Shown here piece after piece: positions 61,175 through 64,000 of a stretch of 64,000 nucleotides of DNA. Made by a program: the position numbers and the translations under genes. Source of the DNA: Pseudomonas viridiflava (GTDB lineage Bacteria > Pseudomonadota > Gammaproteobacteria > Pseudomonadales > Pseudomonadaceae); NCBI RefSeq assembly GCF_900601905.1, contig NZ_UWFA01000416.1:372001-436000 (forward strand), given 5' to 3'. The notes under the pieces are model-generated. The model was not told the origin of the DNA, made no database searches, and saw nothing but the letters and a program-made list of their open reading frames with translations. Position 1 is the stretch's first letter. Each line of letters starts with the position of its first letter.

Positions 61175-62047
61175 TTAATTGGTAGCGGCTGCCGAGAAAC
61201 GTGCGAGGGCGCGTTCAAGATCGGCGATAGGTTCGGCCAGGCTGGCCAGGCTTTCGGCAGCGTCTTGCTTACCGGGTCCGACAGCGTCATGCGTGCCGGA
61301 CTTGATCTCTTGAATCAGGGATCGGCGCTCACTGCGCGGCATACCCTGCTTGGCAAGGAGAAGGTCGAGCTTTCGAGCGGCAATCACGCTGCTCTGGGCC
61401 TTCGTCCCTTCCTTGACTGAATCTGAATCGAGAAGCGAATCGGCAAACCCCTGCTCAACCGCGGCGGAGCCGCCGATCCAGCTTTCGGAATCCATGAGTT
61501 TCTGCATGGCTTTCAGTTCGCCGCCGGTGCGGGCTGCGTAGATGTCGCCCATCGCAGCATCAAACGGCTCCATCATGTCTGCGATTTCGCGAAACTGATG
61601 GCGGTTACCGGCTGCGATGGTCCAACCGTTGTGGATCATCAGAAAGCCAGATCGGGCGACCTGAATCTCATCGCCGGCCATGGCAATGATCGAGGCAGCA
61701 GAAGCGGCCAGACCCAGCACCTTTACAGTGACGTGACCTTTGTACTCGCGAAGGATGTTGTAGATCGCCAGACCCTCGAACATGTCGCCGCCCGGGGAGT
61801 TGATGTTGACGGTGACGTCGGCGCCATTGATCGAGCGAAGCGCTGCGCTGATTCGCTTGGCAGTGACACCCTCCCCCGACCATGGGTCAAAGCCGATGGC
61901 ATCGAGTACCGAAATCGTGTTCTTGTCGTCTTCAGCAGCAGCTTGAATGCCTGCGTTCCAGCGCTCCATGGCTTGCGGCATCAGATCAAAGGAAACGCCC
62001 GCGCACGGACGACCCGCCGGCGCTGCCGGAATGCTTCGAATAGTCAT
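61175..62047 (-). CDS. Phage head maturation protease, ClpP type
   Basis: The 290-residue protein has the ClpP/SppA fold: NINSPGGDMFEGLAIYNILR, the nucleophile serine in GLAASAASIIAMAGDE, and the histidine in FLMIHNGW. The C-terminal 90 residues are helical and hydrophilic, as in other ClpP-type prohead proteases. It should cleave the capsid protein after assembly. It sits between portal and capsid genes. Confidence 0.9.
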   Translation of the reverse strand: MTIRSIPAAPAGRPCAGVSFDLMPQAMERWNAGIQAAAEDDKNTISVLDAIGFDPWSGEGVTAKRISAALRSINGADVTVNINSPGGDMFEGLAIYNILREYKGHVTVKVLGLAASAASIIAMAGDEIQVARSGFLMIHNGWTIAAGNRHQFREIADMMEPFDAAMGDIYAARTGGELKAMQKLMDSESWIGGSAAVEQGFADSLLDSDSVKEGTKAQSSVIAARKLDLLLAKQGMPRSERRSLIQEIKSGTHDAVGPGKQDAAESLASLAEPIADLERALARFSAAATN

Positions 62048-62050
62048 GGG

Positions 62051-63349
62051 TCAGTCTCCAGGGTTGCCGGAGCTCCGGCCTTGTTCATTCGGTGTGAGCC
62101 AGGCGGTCAACGCGGCGCGGACTTGCTCACCGCTGCCCGCGCCCTGCCCCAGCATTTCAATGGGGAGCAGGTTCGACTGCACGGTGTAGACGTCACCGCC
62201 GGGGATCGGCGGAAGGTTTTCAAGGCGACGGACCTCGTTGCGGCTCATCCAGCCATTCTGTAGGCAGATGTTGTAATAGCTCGCTCGCCCCTGGCTGTCA
62301 GCCCTGAGCAGGCCTTCAACCGAGAACTCCGCGAAGTAGCGGTCGTCGCGATCGAGCAGACAACGAATGATTTCCTGTTCGATGTTTTCGAGCAGCGGCC
62401 GCAGGCAGTTGGTGAGGAACTGCAGATTTTGTCCCTCGACGCTGGAAGCCCAACTGCTCTGCTTATCCATGTGTCCCACCATGAACGGTGGCACCCGGAA
62501 CCAGCGACATACCTCTTCGATGCCGTAGGAGCGGGACTCAAGCATCTGAGCCGCTTCGGGGTTCATGGTGATGCCCTGGTACTTCAACCCCGCCTCGGCG
62601 ACCATGATCTTGCCGGCGTTTTTGGAGCCCATGAAAGCTTCAAGGCTCTTGCGCAGATGCTCGCGCTGCTCTGGCTTAAGCACGGTGTCGCTGCTCAGGA
62701 TGCCGGATGCCTGCATGCCCTGGGCGAACACCTTGGCGGCTGCCTCTTCTGCCGACATCGCAGCGCCGAATATCTCTTTGCCGGTCGATACCGGCAGCAT
62801 GCCGCACACCCCGTCGAGGCCAAAGCCCCGGATGTGCATCATGTCGTCTTCGGCAATGACCCTGGGCTGGCCCTTGACCGTGTATTTGTACTCAAGACGC
62901 CCGTTTTCCAGACGCTTCACGGTCATCAGCTGCGGCAACAGAGGGTCCAGCGCTACAATCCGCGAACCAACCCGGCGCTTCTCGACGAAGGCGTTGCCAC
63001 GAAGACAGATGCTCGCCACGATCATCAGCATGAAGCGCCCCGGCGTCATTTCAGCGTTTGGGCGTTTCGTCAAAATATCGTAGAGCGGATGGTTGGTGGC
63101 AGGAATCCGGCCGCCGTCGCTGTGCCGCTCGTAGAGCTTCAACGGCAATGTCGACACAGTTTCAGACAGCAGGCGAACACAGGCCCACACTGCGGAGAGT
63201 TGCAGAGCTTTGTCCACGGTGACCGACTTGCCCGACGCCGAAGTGCCGAACCATTCCTGCCAGTACGAATCAGTGGTCAAACCAACCGGCACGCCCAGCC
63301 AATTCTGGAGGGCAGATCGAACCCGCCCGGGTTTCTTATCGCGCGCCAT
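62051..63349 (-). CDS. Phage portal protein, HK97 type
   Basis: The 432-residue protein has the portal family motifs: SAVWACVRLLSETVSTLPLK, PGRFMLMIVASICLRGNAFV, IRGFGLDGVCGMLPV, FRVPPFMVGHMDKQSSWASS, and IRCLLDRDDRYFAEFSVEGL. It forms the twelve-fold DNA channel at the capsid vertex. Its ATG overlaps the terminase stop by one base (TAATG). Confidence 0.92.
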   Translation of the reverse strand: MARDKKPGRVRSALQNWLGVPVGLTTDSYWQEWFGTSASGKSVTVDKALQLSAVWACVRLLSETVSTLPLKLYERHSDGGRIPATNHPLYDILTKRPNAEMTPGRFMLMIVASICLRGNAFVEKRRVGSRIVALDPLLPQLMTVKRLENGRLEYKYTVKGQPRVIAEDDMMHIRGFGLDGVCGMLPVSTGKEIFGAAMSAEEAAAKVFAQGMQASGILSSDTVLKPEQREHLRKSLEAFMGSKNAGKIMVAEAGLKYQGITMNPEAAQMLESRSYGIEEVCRWFRVPPFMVGHMDKQSSWASSVEGQNLQFLTNCLRPLLENIEQEIIRCLLDRDDRYFAEFSVEGLLRADSQGRASYYNICLQNGWMSRNEVRRLENLPPIPGGDVYTVQSNLLPIEMLGQGAGSGEQVRAALTAWLTPNEQGRSSGNPGD

Positions 63350-64000
63350 TAAATGCCTACCATAATTGGATTGTCGTAGAAGCCGCTGGTATCAGGGCTG
63401 CCAGCCAGGATCATTGCGCGGTTGACGCCCATCAGCAGGGCCACCGGGCCGTCGATCTTGTTCGCGTTCTTCTCCTTTCGAGGAAAGACGTTTTCGTTTG
63501 CGTCGGGCTTGGCAGTGACGTTGCCCATCATCCAGCTGAGAATTGGGTTGCCGTCATGGTGAAACCGGCCGCTGAGGATTGCGCCGTTCAGTTCCTTCAT
63601 GGCGGGTGAAAATGTCTTCACCGTTTTCGGGATCTTCACCGGCGTGTGGCCGAGCGCTTCGAAATCCTGGGCGATCTGGAACGCGCCCCATTCATCGTGC
63701 GGGATCTCGGTCAGTGCAACGTGGTTGGCATCTTCGAGCAGGTCGTCTCGCACCAGGTTGAAACTCACCTCAGCGCCATCACAGCCAGTCAGGACGCCCT
63801 GATTCAGCCACTTTTGATAGCGCTCAATCACAGCCCGCTCCTTGCCGTACTGGATGGTTTCCTCCGGCAGGTAGAAGCGCGGCGCGATGCAGTAGTAGTG
63901 CAAAATGCCATCGATCATTCGATAGAACAGGTTCACCCGGGCGCAAATGTCGGTCTTGGATGCCAGGTCGAGGCACATCAGGCATTCAGAGCCTTCAAAG
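63349..64000 (-). CDS. Terminase large subunit, C-terminal part (partial)
   Basis: The frame is open through the right edge, so only the last 216 residues are seen. They correspond to the nuclease half: CLMCLDLASKTDICARVNLF with the metal-binding aspartate, HYYCIAPRFYLPEETI, VALTEIPHDEWGAFQIAQDF, and SPAMKELNGAILSGRFHHDG with NPILSWMMGNV. It cuts and packages the phage genome. The ATPase half lies beyond the window. Confidence 0.92.
   Translation of the reverse strand, partial: FEGSECLMCLDLASKTDICARVNLFYRMIDGILHYYCIAPRFYLPEETIQYGKERAVIERYQKWLNQGVLTGCDGAEVSFNLVRDDLLEDANHVALTEIPHDEWGAFQIAQDFEALGHTPVKIPKTVKTFSPAMKELNGAILSGRFHHDGNPILSWMMGNVTAKPDANENVFPRKEKNANKIDGPVALLMGVNRAMILAGSPDTSGFYDNPIMVGI

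Larger units (their letters stand above)
43477..64000. mobile_element. Prophage, HK97-capsid siphovirus type (left part)
   Basis: From the tRNA-Val remnant to the right edge almost every gene is a phage head, tail or lysis gene on the minus strand. The order is terminase, portal, protease, capsid, connectors, tail tube, chaperones, tape measure, tail tip, lysis. Three plus-strand accessory genes interrupt it. All structural frames are intact, so the element may be functional. Integrase, repressor, replication genes and the intact tRNA should lie beyond 64000. Confidence 0.92.

Noticed and set aside
62429..63352. A 307-codon open frame on the plus strand
   Set aside because: It is antisense to the well-supported portal gene.

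Overview
The window looks like a Pseudomonas chromosome of the fluorescens/syringae type. The evidence is high-GC coding with typical Pseudomonas gene families (membrane PQQ glucose dehydrogenase, MHS transporters, AraC/LysR regulators), several classes of Pseudomonas REP/REPIN palindromes between genes, and a long intergenic repeat of a kind scattered through Pseudomonas genomes. No 16S or other marker gene is present, so the species is not determined.

Positions 1-43475 are ordinary chromosome with many small transcription units. In order: an MFS transporter end with AraC and LysR regulators; a mechanosensitive channel with a cyclic-nucleotide domain; a GFA protein coupled to a 2-hydroxyacid dehydrogenase; an HDOD protein; a secreted alpha/beta hydrolase; an ABC exporter; DUF1810 and DUF1615 proteins; glutaminase; a lipoprotein; a PRISE-type reductase with a 43-residue partner; a membrane quinoprotein dehydrogenase; RidA; PnuC next to a TonB-dependent receptor broken by a 16-bp tandem duplication; a fatty acid desaturase; a TRAP transporter operon; a diguanylate cyclase and a chemoreceptor; an iron/B12-type ABC importer; a catabolic-looking group (GntR, gamma-glutamyltransferase-like protein, LysR, MHS transporter, amidohydrolase); a second MFS transporter; two small envelope proteins; and an ACR3/BASS-type transporter.

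From 43477 to the right edge lies a prophage of the tailed HK97-capsid, siphovirus type. Its left boundary is the 3' part (49 nt) of a tRNA-Val(GAC), left as an attachment-site duplicate beside the original tRNA terminator. The structural genes run on the minus strand. Read from the right edge they are terminase, portal, ClpP-type protease, capsid, head-tail connectors, tail tube, tail chaperone with a -1 frameshift extension, a 1926-residue tape measure, tail tip and fibre proteins, and a lysis-like pair (DUF1353 and cell-wall hydrolase). The early region and integrase should lie beyond 64000.

Three plus-strand accessory genes sit in this minus-strand late region: a gene behind a near-consensus LexA box right at the attachment site (43770), a DUF4214/RTX-repeat secreted protein (44705), and a small lipoprotein (56374). 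The DUF4214 gene sits between the intact cell-wall hydrolase and the diverged tail of a second hydrolase gene, which suggests a recombination hot spot for such cargo genes. The tape measure also carries a DUF4214-like segment. These accessory genes are the most promising unexplained part of the window.
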